A stretch of DNA of 64,000 bases from the NCBI GenBank assembly GCA_029204225.1, contig MU832196.1:18576-82575 (forward strand), in the 5' to 3' direction. Position 1 is the stretch's first letter; each line of letters opens with the position of its first letter. This stretch comes from Diphasiastrum complanatum (taxonomy: Eukaryota > Streptophyta > Lycopodiopsida > Lycopodiales > Lycopodiaceae). The notes under the pieces are model-generated. The model worked only from the letters and a program-made list of their open reading frames with translations, was not told where the DNA came from and ran no database searches. A program made the translations under genes and the position numbers. Below are positions 30,300 through 39,949 of this stretch, piece after piece.

Positions 30300-31578
30300 G
30301 CCTCGGCCTCACCTCTTCTTGAACAGGATCAAGATTGATGATTGATCTTGCATGAGTCTCCTTAATCTGTGCATCATCCAAGTTAAATTTCCGATCTTCA
30401 TGGAAGATCACATCTCTACTAACAACATTTTTGTTAGTAGAGGGTAAATAAATCTTGTATGCTTTTTTAGTGGATGCATATTCTACAAAAATTCCTTTTA
30501 TTGCACTAGGATCTTCCTTCTTCCTAGTTTCTAGAGGCACATGCACAAAGCATACACAGCCAAAAATCCTAAGATAATCTATCTTAGGCTTTTTCTTAAA
30601 CAATATCTGGAATGGTGTCTTTCCTCCTATTGCAAGATTTGGAAGCCTATTACAAAGATAGTTTGCACATGCAACTGCCTCTCCCCAAAACTCTTTAGGC
30701 AGAGAAACTTCCAACCTCATGGCTTTTGCACATTCACACAAAGTTCTATTCTTTCTCTCAGCAACTCCAGTTTACTGAGGAGTATATGAACAAGAGAACT
30801 CTCTTTGAATAGCCTCTCTCTCACAAAATTCTTTAAACTTATTGGAAGTGTATTCTCCTCCACTATCACTTCTTAAACTTATTAGAAGTGTACTCTCCTC
30901 CACTATCACTTCTTAAAGCTTTTAACTTGGAAGGAAACTACTTGTCTACATAAGCTTTAAAAGTAAGAAAAACATCATAAACCATGGCTTTTGAAGACAA
31001 CATATAGATCCAAGAATGTCTTGTATAATCATCTACAAAAGAGACAAAGTAGTTAGCTCCTCCTTTGCTCTTAGTTGATGAGAAATGAACATCTGAGTGT
31101 ACAAGTTCAAATGGTTGCTTTGTCTTGATACTTGATCTAGGAAAAGGCCTTCTGTGTGACTTTGCCCGCACACAAGCTTCACAAGGTAGAAGCTCCTTTG
31201 ACAGTGTCTTTGGTAGACCAACAACTTTTCCTTCTTTGACCATAGATTGCATGGCTTTGAAATTGGGATGACCCAATCTCTTGTGCCACAGATCCTCCAG
31301 TAGAACCTTGGTCTCATAAGCAATATCTGAAATGTTAGCACTCTCCCTAAAATCTAGTTTGTACAACTTACCAATTCTAGATCCTCTAGCAATAACTTCA
31401 TTTTCTCTTGAGATTATACACTTGTCAACTTGAAACTTGACATCAATCCACTATTAAACAATTGTCCTACACTAATGAGATTCTTAGTCAATCTAGGTAC
31501 ATACAATACATCATGTAAGCAAAAAGATTTTGATGATGATGCATGCAATGGAATGCTACCTATTCCTTCAATCCTACA
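30300..31578 (-). pseudogene. Copia-C: protease end, integrase and linker
   Basis: The order on the minus strand is IEGIGSIPLHASSSKSF, LYVPRLTKNLISVGQLF, LWHKRLGHPNFKAMQSM and CEACVRAKSHRR (zinc module), FELVHSDVHFS (first Asp), FVSFVDDYTRHSWIYM, then decayed core with an imperfect 40-bp duplication (30836-30915), then MCECAKAMRLEVSLPKEFW, LCNRLPNLAIGGKTPF and EDPSAIKGIFVEYASTKKAY. The second catalytic Asp lies in the duplicated, damaged part. Confidence 0.85.
30836..30915. repeat. 40-bp tandem duplication in copia-C integrase
   Basis: Two adjacent copies (30836-30875, 30876-30915) of a 40-bp unit that differ at two positions. The parallel copy in copia-E (49120-49150) has one unit, so the duplication arose in this element. 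It disrupts the integrase frame. Confidence 0.85.
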
Positions 31579-31579
31579 C

Positions 31580-31917
31580 AACAGACTTTCATTGAAAGAT
31601 GGTGGAGATGACAAAGAACTCTTCATCATAGACAAGTCAAGAGGCAAGGGCAAAGGACAACAACACTTCAAGAAGGACAAAGCCAAAGAAGGTGGTGAGG
31701 ATCAGTCCTCACAAGCTGCAACATCCAGTGGCAAGAAGAAGCTGTCAAAGATCAAGTGTTTTTTTCTGTGGCAAGAAAGGACACTATGCATCAAACTGTT
31801 TCAAGAAGAAGAACCAATCTAAACAAGCTAACCTTATTAATGAAGATGAGTGTGAGGGTGTAGAGAGTGAAAGAGAGGATTCATTACTGATGTCTACTTT
31901 TTCATCTTTTCCATTTA
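31580..31917 (+). pseudogene. Copia-C: inverted gag C-terminus with zinc knuckle
   Basis: On the plus strand, opposite to the rest of the element, it reads LSLKDGGDDKELFIIDKSR, GQQHFKKDKAKEGGEDQSS, KLSKIKCFF and, after a +1 shift, CGKKGHYASNCFKKKN, then a tail NEDECEGVESEREDSLL. Copia-E carries the homologous sequence in normal orientation and position (about 50275-49930). The segment is therefore a local inversion of about 340 bp. Copies of it cannot encode a Gag-Pol fusion. Confidence 0.85.
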
Positions 31918-32010
31918 ATCCCTCTCCAAAATCCGAGTTCCTACAAACAAAAACATTGATAATCTGATGTATACACCCTCACCTCTTCAAAGCATGAAGC
32001 TTTGATACCA
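31918..32010 (-). promoter_or_regulatory. Copia-C: leader remnant and primer binding site
   Basis: The primer site is gctttgatacca at 31999-32010, one mismatch from the usual complement of TGGTATCAGAGC. About 80 nt of leader remain before the inverted gag segment. Confidence 0.75.
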
Positions 32011-32400
32011 TGTGAAGTTTTTAGCACGTGTGAACTTCACCACACACCCTACAGGATCTTACTGAGGTGTTGTGATTGCACAAGATTGATCAAAGAACAG
32101 TATGCTTGAAAAATCTAAGGCAAGAGCATAATGGCATACATCTGATAAAAAAATCTAACTCTTCACTATGAGAAATGAATGTCAGAAATAATTCTACCTG
32201 TTTTGTATGGGAAAAAGAGGCTGCTCTCGAGTATAGAGAGAAAATCATACATAGAAAACTTGGGTAGAGAGAGAATGAGTCCAAAACACCAAAATCTCAA
32301 TATTCACAATATGGCAAAATATGCCCAGCTTTCCCTACATGAGAGAGACTCGAATTCCTATAGTGGAGTTGCATGGAAAGTCCACTTAACTGAACTAATT
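32011..32400 (-). repeat. Copia-C: 5' LTR (left part certain)
   Basis: Edge 'tgtgaagtttttagcacg' directly next to the primer site. It is collinear with 42118-42496, including CACGTG (about 32026), 'acaagattgatcaaag', and the two phrases 'gagagagaaaat' and 'gagagagaatgagtcc'. Beyond 32400 the match is lost because the other copy is truncated, so the LTR may extend further right. Confidence 0.7.
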
Positions 32401-32427
32401 CACCTACCATAGATCCACATGTGTAAC

Positions 32428-32540
32428 TGCATGCATGGATGTTGCATGTACTGCATGTCAACTCATAAAACTGCCCAGACATGTGTAGATCGTAAAAACT
32501 ACTTTGCATGTTGCATGCACTGATTGCATGTGGCTTGCAT
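32428..32540. repeat. TGCATG-rich cluster
   Basis: At least eight TGCATG or CATGCA motifs in about 110 bp. CATGCA is the plant RY element, so an LTR enhancer is possible, but the cluster could simply be a low-complexity drift of a short repeat. Confidence 0.6.
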
Positions 32541-33401
32541 GCATACAATAAAACTTTGCATGCTATCTAAACATGTACATGTCATCATAATTGAACCTAT
32601 CTAACTCAAATCTGAGCTACAGTAGAAGGATATGTGCTCAATTCACACTCCTTTTATGTACAACAGCGTTTTACAGATGTTATAGCTTTCATTTCCTAGT
32701 TTCAAGCATAAGCAAGGGTTTGGAAACAAGATTTTTAGGTTTTGCCATCACTGTGCTTGAAAACAACTATTATGCTGCCAAAATTTTCCAGAAAACCTAG
32801 TTTTACAGGCTATTACAACTACTTTATCAAATAGTCATCATATCTGAACCCAACCATCCTCCATAATTGCTTTACAGGTTCCTAACCCTGCAAAAAAAAT
32901 TGTTAGGTTGCTGGAAAATGAAGCATAAGCCTGTGATTCCACAGTAAGCAGCCATGCAAACCTGTCAATCATCACCAACACTCAACAGCCAATAGATTAG
33001 AGTATTATTGCTTCTATTACAACCTATTCCCATCGTTTTAGAACCAAACCGGCATCCAAACAAGCAATAGACAGCATTTGAAATACAATTACCATTTTTC
33101 TGAAAAGAACAAAAAACTGTAGGAAAAAATCTAGCAACCAATAAATTAACTTGTTGCCTTCACAAAAATGCTACCCATAGAGTAATTGGCAACAACAGAA
33201 TTGACACAAAATTCTTTCCAAGAAACTAATTCAAAAAGCACAAAAACCAATCGGTTGTGTGGTAGTGCACTTACCACACAACCGATTGCAATTCAAAAAT
33301 TATTTCCAACGGGAAAAAAATTCCACAATTCCACCATTTTGTTGCTTACTCCGTTGGATTCTCAAAACTCAGCACATTCAATGGTAAATCCTACTTAGAC
33401 T
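32541..33401 (-). other. Leader region of Gypsy-A / unassigned
   Basis: No gene is seen. It lies between the copia-C LTR and the Gypsy-A primer site, so most of it is probably Gypsy-A leader. It contains 'ccaatcggttgtgtggtagtgcacttaccacacaaccgattg' (33249-33290), an inverted repeat of 18-19 bp per arm that can fold into a strong hairpin. Confidence 0.45.
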
Positions 33402-33414
33402 GGCTCTAATACCA
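33402..33414 (-). promoter_or_regulatory. Gypsy-A: primer binding site
   Basis: ggctctaatacca on the plus strand (minus TGGTATTAGAGCC), one base from the LTR. It pairs with initiator tRNA-Met apart from one C-to-T change. Confidence 0.8.
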
Positions 33415-33415
33415 A

Positions 33416-33910
33416 TGTAAAGTCCTCACAACAGGATTCTAGTCTAAGCATACCATACAAAGCAACAACACATGTGAACTGGTGGAGGTTAAACCAACCC
33501 AACCAAACCTAGATCATATGGATCTAGCCCCCAAGCTATGGATCAATCAGAGTCATGGAAAGAGGAGTCACACCAACAGCATGTAGCTACTCATCACAAA
33601 TCAAGCATACACTAGTGAGAGCCCAGCAAGTATACTTATACCCTCCAAAGCCCATGCACCACTAGTAGTGCACTGTGACACCTCACTGGACACCTCTGTA
33701 GCCTATCTGGGCCATGTCATCCAGTTCCCTAATGACTCATTGATAGACCCATACCAAATCCACCACCATGTGTTTAGGCCTAAAACCATTAATTATGACA
33801 ATGTACACATAAGGGCCCCAATTTTCTTATAGTCACAATTAACTTACGGGTTGTTGGTCTACCGGTCCCTAGCGTGGACACGCTACCCGAGATCAGTCAT
33901 GGGCATGACA
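33416..33910 (-). repeat. Gypsy-A: 5' LTR
   Basis: 495 bp, collinear with 23964-24601 except for a deletion of about 140 bp near 33812-33820. Followed by TAGTA (33911-33915). Confidence 0.88.
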
Positions 33911-33915
33911 TAGTA

Positions 33916-35070
33916 GGTTGCTTCTTTGATAGCCATGAGCTCCCTCTCCAAGATATATTGCAAAGGCATTTGTTGACTTCCTATCCATTTGATCACCTAC
34001 AAAATCTGAATCTGAGAAACCTCAAAGGTTAGGTGAAGGGCCTTCATACAACATGCCAAAATCTCTAGATCCGGAGAGGTATCTTAATACTCTCTTTTCT
34101 AGCTTCCAATGAGCCTCACTAGGATCTTGCATGAATTGACTTAGTCTACCAACCACATAGCTTAGATCAGGTCTTGTGATTGTTAACCAAGTAAGAGATC
34201 CTATGAGCTTTCTATAGAGAGTAATGTCCTTGAAGGATCTTTTATTACCTCTTATAGATAGCTTTACATTTGATTCCATAGGAGTAGAAACTACTTTGCA
34301 ATTTTCCATATGAAATCTTTTTAGAATAGAGTTAGAATACTCTTGACAAATGAAAGTAGAATTAGAAGTCCTAACAATCTCTATTCCTAAGATATAGTGA
34401 AGCTTACCAAGATCTTGTATCTCAAACTTACTTTTAAGTGCCATCTTGATGTCATCTATATCTTCATTGCTATCACCACTTAAGATTATGTCAACAACAT
34501 AGACCAAAAACAAAGTGATGTCACCATTATCATTCAATCTAAAGTAGAGAGAATGATCATGCTCACTCATGATGAAGTTTTGAGAGAGTAAGAAGGAATT
34601 GAGCTTAGCATACCAACTTCTTGGTGCTTGCTTAAGCCCATGCAAGCTCTTTTGTATGAAACACACATGATTGGGCTCATCATGTGAAACATAGCCCTCG
34701 GGTTGCTCTATGTAGATTTCCTCTTCAAGATCACCAATCAAGAAAGCATTAGTAACATCCATTTCCCACATGTCCCAGCCATGAAGAGTTGCAAGAGAGA
34801 TAAGGGTTTGAATTGTTACCATCTTTGCCACGGGTGCAAATTTCTCATCATAGTCAATGCCATATTCTTGAGCATACCCTTTTGCCACAAATCTTGCCTG
34901 GTACCTTTTGATTGATCCATCTTCTTTTGTCTTGATCTTGAAGATCCGCTTACACCTAATTGCCTTCTTGCCTTTTGGAAGTTCAACCAACCTCCAAGTG
35001 TTGTTCTTGATGAGTGCTTGATGCTCATGATCCATGGCTTGGATCCATTCCTCCTTTTGAACCTACACAA
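33916..35070 (-). pseudogene. Copia-A: RT and N-terminal RNase H
   Basis: 337 open codons from 35035: NNTWRLVELPKGKKAI, CKRIFKIKTKEDGSIK, DYDEKFAPVAKMVTIQTL, WEMDVTNAFLIGDLEEEIYI, HGLKQAPRSWYAKLN, then LFLVYVVDIIL, where YVDD is usual. The first catalytic Asp of the motif is Val, so this RT is inactive. RNase H start: RFHMENCKVVSTPMESNV, LIGSLTWLTITRPDLSY, RVLRYLSGSRDFG. It breaks at 33916 by insertion of Gypsy-A and resumes at 23963. Confidence 0.9.
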
Positions 35071-35123
35071 GTTGGTTCATCAAAAGAGATAAGAAAAGCA
35101 AAGTTAGAGTTCTCCACCACTTG

Positions 35124-36113
35124 CTATCCTTTTTCATCATAGGTTAGCCTTGATGGCTTAGTCCTTTGCCTTTGAGTCCTCCTTGAAGGTTGCTTTGGAG
35201 TGGCATCTCCACCTTCATCCAAGACATCTTGCACATCATGATGATTATTAGGCACATCAACATCATCATCAACATTGACAACATTGGAAACATTCTCTTC
35301 ATGAAAGATGGCATCCCTACTTATGACAACTTTCTTTGTAGAAGGAATGTACACTTTGTAAGCCTTGCTTACTTCATTATAGCCAACAAACACACCCTTC
35401 TTTGATGAAGGATCTTCTTTATTTCTATCATCAAGAGTGATGTTGACAAAACAAGTACAACAAAAAATCCTACAATGTTTGACACTCGGCCTCCTACCAT
35501 AGAGGACCGCAAAGGGAGTCTTACCATTCAAAGAAGCACTTGTCCTCCTATTACAAAGATAGTTAGCACATGCTAAAGCTTCCCCCCAATAGGACTTAGC
35601 AAGATTAGCATATAGTCTCATTGCCTTGGCACATTCACAAAGGGTTCTATTCTTCCTTTCTGCCACTCCATTCTGTTTTGGAGTCCTAGGAATAGAGTAC
35701 TCCCTCTTGATCCCATGTGCTATGAAAAAATCTTTGAACTTATTTGAAGTGTATTCCCCTCCATTATCTGATCTCAAGCATTTGATCTTTGTATTGACTT
35801 CATTCTTCAACTTGACAAATGCAGCAAACACTTCATCTTTGGTTTTAAGAAGATAGACCCAAGTATACCTACTAGAGTCATCAATAAAAGTTGCATACAT
35901 TTTTGCCCCACCATTGCTAGTTGTACTAAAAGAATGAAGATCCAAATGCACAAGTTGAAAAGCTTCTTTAGATCTAGAATAAGCCAGTCTATGAGATTTG
36001 GACAAGGCACAATGTTCACAAAATGTATTATTTGCAACAAGACTTTTAGGGAGATCAAGAACATGCTCTTTCTTTGCCATTACCTCCAAAGATTTGAAGC
36101 TAGGATGGCCCAA
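35124..36113 (-). pseudogene. Copia-A: integrase and linker
   Basis: 329 open codons: MGHPSFKSLEVMAKKEHV and CEHCALSKSHRLAY (zinc module), LVHLDLHSFST (first Asp), FIDDSSRYTWVYLLK, CLRSDNGGEYTSNKF (second Asp), PKQNGVAERKNRTLCECAKA (Glu), GKTPFAVLYGRRPS, KEDPSSKKGVFVGYNEVSKA, linker RQRTKPSRLTYDEKG. All catalytic residues are present. It is preceded by a duplicated zinc-module segment (36062-36307). Confidence 0.88.
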
Positions 36114-36307
36114 CCTCTTATGGCAAACTTATTGGTTTGTCAATTGTTCCCTAGCCATACATCCTTCATTCTTAGAGATCACACATGCATCCAATTTGAA
36201 AAGTTTATCATGCTCTTTCTTTGACATTACCTCCAGAGATTTGAAGTTGGGATGGCCCAACCTCTTATGCCAAACTTCTTGGTTTGTCAATTGTTCCCTA
36301 GCCATAC
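36062..36307. repeat. 99-bp direct duplication in copia-A pre-integrase
   Basis: 36062-36160 and 36209-36307 match over 99 bp with few differences and are 147 bp apart. Each encodes (minus) the KRLGHP(S/N)FKSLEVM zinc-module core. The element therefore has two HKRLGH boxes in a row, which is abnormal for copia pol. Confidence 0.85.
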
Positions 36308-36309
36308 AA

Positions 36310-36660
36310 AATGTTTAGCAATCAAGGATCCACACTTACTTGATTGAAGGAATGTACAATACATTTTCAGGATTAGCTTTCCTATTTGTTGAAAGAGAAA
36401 CAGGAATTATGCCTATGCCTTTGATGTCACATTGACCGTCATTTGCAATATAGATGATGTTGCTCTCTCCCTCATAAGACAATAAGGGTATTTTTATGTC
36501 TTGCCATGTGAGATGAGGCTCCACTATCAATCCACCAAGGATCATGCCCATCTATATGTGCAAGCAAACTTGAAGTCATAACAAGAGATTTAGAAATGCT
36601 ATCCTCTTCTTCATCTATTGCTAGATTTCCTTGCCTCTCACCTTGCTCTCTTTTTTTCTT
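36310..36660 (-). pseudogene. Copia-A: protease
   Basis: The minus frame reads HDPWWIDSGASSHMARHKNT, the D-S-G-A-S active site (about 36545-36515). After a frameshift it continues with YIANDGQCDIKGIGIIPV and PENVLYIPSIK. This is the usual spacing for copia aspartic protease. Follows gag directly. Confidence 0.85.
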
Positions 36661-37373
36661 ATGACATTCATCAGCAGAATGACCTTTTATCCCACAATAA
36701 AAGCACTTGAATCCTTTGCCTTTACTTTTGCCATTGACTTTGCCTTTTGTGAAGAAAGCCTTTTCACCTCCACCTTACAAGGATGCACCATCAAGCTTTG
36801 ATTGCAACCTATGTTCTTCAGCCAATAAGATTTCTTGCAAGTCAACCACACTTGGCAAGACTCTTTGAATGACAAAACTTTGCACAAGGTTAGGATATTC
36901 ATCTAGCAAACCATTCAACATAACTTGGACTATTTCACCATCTTTTATGCTTTCATCAATGCATGCTAGATCATCACTTAAGGACTTAACCCTCAAGACA
37001 AATGCATGAGCACTTTCTCCCTATCTTTGTCTACTAGAAAATATTTGCCTGCTTAGGGTCAATACCCCAGATGTGGACTTTGATTCAAAGAGTTTCTTTA
37101 AGGCATTCCATGCCTACTTGCACTTTGACACTTACCAACTTCCTTGAGAAGTTCATTGGTAACATTCATTTTAATGATATGAAGAGCCATTTTAGCCTTC
37201 TTATCAAACCTTTGCTGCTCTTGAACTGTGGGTGGTCTCTCTTCAGTTCCTGCAACTATGTCCATGAGTTCATTCAACTCAAGTAAAGATTCCATCCTCA
37301 CTTTCCAGGAAGAGTAGGTTGATGAACTCAACCTATCATTAGGTTCTAACATTATCCCGCCATTGGAAGACAT
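36661..37373 (-). pseudogene. Copia-A: Gag
   Basis: ATG 37373, MSSNGGIMLEPNDRL, aligned with the Gag start of the non-autonomous copia (MTSNGGIMLEAKERL). The match continues through KVRMESLLELNELMDIV, ALHIIKMNVTNELLKEVGKC, ACIDESIKDGE-(I/L)-VQVMLNGLLDE, EEHRLQ and the CCHC knuckle CFYCGIKGHSADEC. Frame breaks at about 37118 and 36778. It is the best evidence that copia-A and the short element are one family. Confidence 0.88.
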
Positions 37374-38497
37374 AAATATAATGACTCTTCTTCTTTTAGG
37401 CTCTGTCCTAATGCACCTAGCACTCACTTTCCTCTCAACAAATGATGGATAAGGATATCTCAGAAGATTTAGGACCCTAAAACACTTCTATCTTGAACCT
37501 AGCTGGTCTCCAAGCATAGAAAGGAAGATTGAAACACATGCAACACTTTGCACACACTAAGAATGGATTACAAACTCAAACCAACCTTAACACACTCTTG
37601 CTTAAGCTCTCAAACTTTTCAGCAAGTGACCAAATCAAGTTGTAGTGTGAAGAGTTACTTGCATTCTTAGAAAATACAAAAGACTAGGCTGCCAAGAATA
37701 TTTAGAATTGAACAAACAGAATCAACATATGATCAACACACTAAGATATTGATTCAACCTATAAAACCATATGTAAACCACATTCTAAAAGTTTATAAAC
37801 TCCAGCAAGTGATAAATACAAGCTTTAGAGGTGAATAAAAGAGCACACTTCGTGAATCATAAGACTAGCTTCACTAGCTTGTCAAATCTTGATGTTTAGA
37901 TGTAGATCTAAGATCACTTCACATGAGAATGCTCCTGAACCTGATAAGAACCTGAAAACACATTTTTATAATGGTTAGAACCTTCCAGCAAATGCTCCAA
38001 TCAAATTAGATAAGGAGAGCTACTTACATGCTCAACAAAGTACACCAAAATTTATGCAAAAGATTGCTGACAATCTGTTCACTCAAAAGGGGATCTTTCA
38101 TCCAAGTGGGAGCTTTGCTCAGCCTTTTGGAGAAATACAAAATCACGCAAAGAGTATTTGTCATCCACTTAAGGAGAAGCTTCATCCACAAAGGAGAGTG
38201 TTCATCCACAAAAGTGGAGATTGTCAACAATAGATTGAATAGAACATTGTTAGTATTGAATATGCACAAGCCTCACAATCAACAAATGATTAGGTGTTAT
38301 AATCTGATCCAAAATAGCTTCTTCTCAGTCTCTGATCTTCAATAGACCTGAAATTTGCTTTTGATCCACAAGTTCAGCTCACAAAACAAAGGCTAGAAAG
38401 ATTTGATCAACAGTGCAATGCATAATCATGCTAGAACTTGATCAAACATCCAAATATCACCATAAATGGAAACCTTACTAAAAATAATAGCCAACTA
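37374..38497 (-). other. Copia-A: leader
   Basis: Non-coding, homologous to the leader of the non-autonomous copia (18644-19805), including the short 'aagtggatga / ctccttaag' repeat units (38090-38215, complement) and the 'gcaagtgaccaaatcaagtt' block. Confidence 0.7.
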
Positions 38498-38509
38498 GCT
38501 CTGATACCA
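38498..38509 (-). promoter_or_regulatory. Copia-A: primer binding site
   Basis: gctctgatacca on the plus strand, adjacent to the LTR edge at 38510. Confidence 0.88.
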
Positions 38510-39164
38510 TGTGGAAGAGGTGGATCTTGAATGGATCCAAGCTCCCAAAGTACTTGGCTAAGATCTTTACACAACAAGCTACAAGAGCTAGAAATGGCAA
38601 AGCATCCTAATGCTACATTTGATACACATGAACTTGACAAAGCATTCAAGAGACAAAAGAAACTAATGAAAGGTACTGATGGTAGCCAAAAATAGCAACA
38701 AACATGCCTTATTATAGTAGCCTACCACTTTTGGAAATCTCCTAAGATCATACACAATAGCTTGAAGACAATACACAAAGCAATGCTCTCAATGGAGGAA
38801 GAAACCGTGACAATGATCTATTGATCTCTCTCAACAATACAATAAGTTTCTCCAAACTGTTCTCCACGAATTTCAGCCTAATATAGGTGAGAGAGATGAC
38901 TCTCTCTCCTCTCTCTAGAACTTAGGACCCAATTTAAGGGCACCAGTAGCCTAAAATAGCCAATTTTGTCCTATATGTCCAAATAACATGATTTTGGTGT
39001 CATTTTGAAGGTCCTGAAGTTTGGGACTTCTTCAATATAAAATATATACTAAAATAAAATTATCTAGGCCTTTTTGACATTTGTGAAAGGTTAGATCCAA
39101 GACTATGTACAAAAATTGCCAATTCAGGCCTCAAACTAGCTAGGAAATGTTGACAATTTTCACA
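38510..39164 (-). repeat. Copia-A: 5' LTR
   Basis: 655 bp; minus strand TGTGAAAATTGTCAAC...CTTCCACA. The first and last blocks, the GA-rich tract (ctctctcctctctctag, 38898-38914) and the TATA region match the LTR of the non-autonomous copia, with clear divergence elsewhere. It lies inside the gag of copia-F. Confidence 0.85.
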
Positions 39165-39419
39165 AGCACCTACGTCCTTAACAACCTCATTAGCTACATT
39201 TATTTCTATACAATGGAGAGCGACCTTGCACCTCCTTTTGTATTTTGTAGCTTCTTGAGGGTGAATAGGCTCATCCTCAAGATCTTGTATATATCCAATA
39301 GATGTATGTATTAGATCTTGTAAAATAAGAATTGATTCCATTCTTAGCTTCCAAATTGAATGATTAGAAGCATTCAATCTATCATGTGAATCCAAAAGAT
39401 ATGCATTCATTGAAGCCAT
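39165..39419 (-). pseudogene. Copia-F: Gag N-terminus
   Basis: ATG 39419: MASMNAYLLDSHDRLNAS, NHSIWKLRMESILILQDL, ALHCIEINVANEVVKDVG. UBN2-type Gag start, open to the point where copia-A inserted (39164). The rest of copia-F is not adjacent on the other side. The fragment at 17075-17984 is a candidate. Confidence 0.8.
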
Positions 39420-39924
39420 CTATCTTTAAACAAGATCTTGATAACAAGAATAGATGCAAAATAGAAATAATTGAAAGACTAGCTAACCCACTACCTAGGG
39501 ACTTGAGAAAGCTCAAAAGTTGACCTTTCAATAAGATTCTACCTAATATTAAGCCAAATAAAATCTATTAATGTCAACAAGATCATATAAGGGCTTCTAT
39601 GCATTCATCATAACCTAAGCTTAACATCTAACCTAAATTTCCACTTGATCCACCCTAATTAGGGGTCAAGATCTTGAGATTCCAACACAATGAAAAACAT
39701 GCTATTTTTAGCTCCTAGAATCTCTCTAGCCTATCAAAGCACTATTTGGACTCATTCCAAAGGTGCCACTCCTATGCTAGGTTAGGAATGAGACTTATAG
39801 AGAGTATCCTAGGTTAGGAATGAGACTTATGAAGAGCACGTGTGACAAGCAACAACATGACCATAATACAATTTACAAGCAATATGACCAAAATTGGTCA
39901 AGCTAGAATTGTGAGATTTTAACA
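39420..39924 (-). repeat. Copia-F: leader and LTR end
   Basis: The outer edge is TGTTAAAATCTCAC on the minus strand at 39924, matching the partial LTR at 1-173. I do not find the usual tRNA-Met primer site, so the LTR/leader boundary is unknown. 'taggttaggaatgagactta' occurs twice (39777-39796 and 39810-39829), a 33-bp tandem duplication. Confidence 0.5.
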
Positions 39925-39949
39925 AAGAATTTAGATCAGTGTAACTGGC

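Larger units (their letters stand above)
28655..32400 (-). mobile_element. Copia-C, nested in Gypsy-A, with inverted gag segment
   Basis: 5' LTR from 32011 rightwards, primer site 31999-32010, a short leader, a gag segment in the wrong orientation (31580-31917), then protease end, integrase, RT and RNase H down to about 28660. The N-terminal gag and the 3' LTR are missing. The left junction joins the RNase H tail directly to Gypsy-A gag. The LTR is homologous to the LTR at 42118-42496 of copia-E. The right limit of the LTR is uncertain. Confidence 0.75.
23964..33910 (-). mobile_element. Gypsy-A, Ty3/gypsy chromovirus, with nested copia-C
   Basis: 3' LTR 23964-24601 and 5' LTR 33416-33910, both TGTCATGCCC...TTTACA on the minus strand, with target duplication TAGTA at 23959-23963 and 33911-33915. 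The purine tract (minus GGGGAGAAGAA) abuts the 3' LTR. The primer site 33402-33414 sits one base from the 5' LTR. Internal order on the minus strand is gag, protease, RT, RNase H, integrase, chromodomain. The 5' half of gag is missing, and copia-C lies between leader and gag. The LTRs differ at many sites and by a deletion of about 140 bp in the 5' copy, so the insertion is old. Confidence 0.88.
23546..39164 (-). mobile_element. Copia-A, autonomous-type element, split by a chromovirus
   Basis: The minus-oriented element begins with its 5' LTR (39164-38510), then gag, protease, integrase and RT down to 33911. It resumes with RNase H at 23963 and ends with about 30 bp of 3' LTR (23574-23546). 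Removing the gypsy insertion (23964-33910) and one TAGTA duplication restores continuity. Its LTR start TGTGAAAATTGTCAAC, purine tract and Gag match those of the non-autonomous copia, which marks it as a member of the likely donor lineage. This copy is dead (YVVD in RT, frameshifts). Confidence 0.85.
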
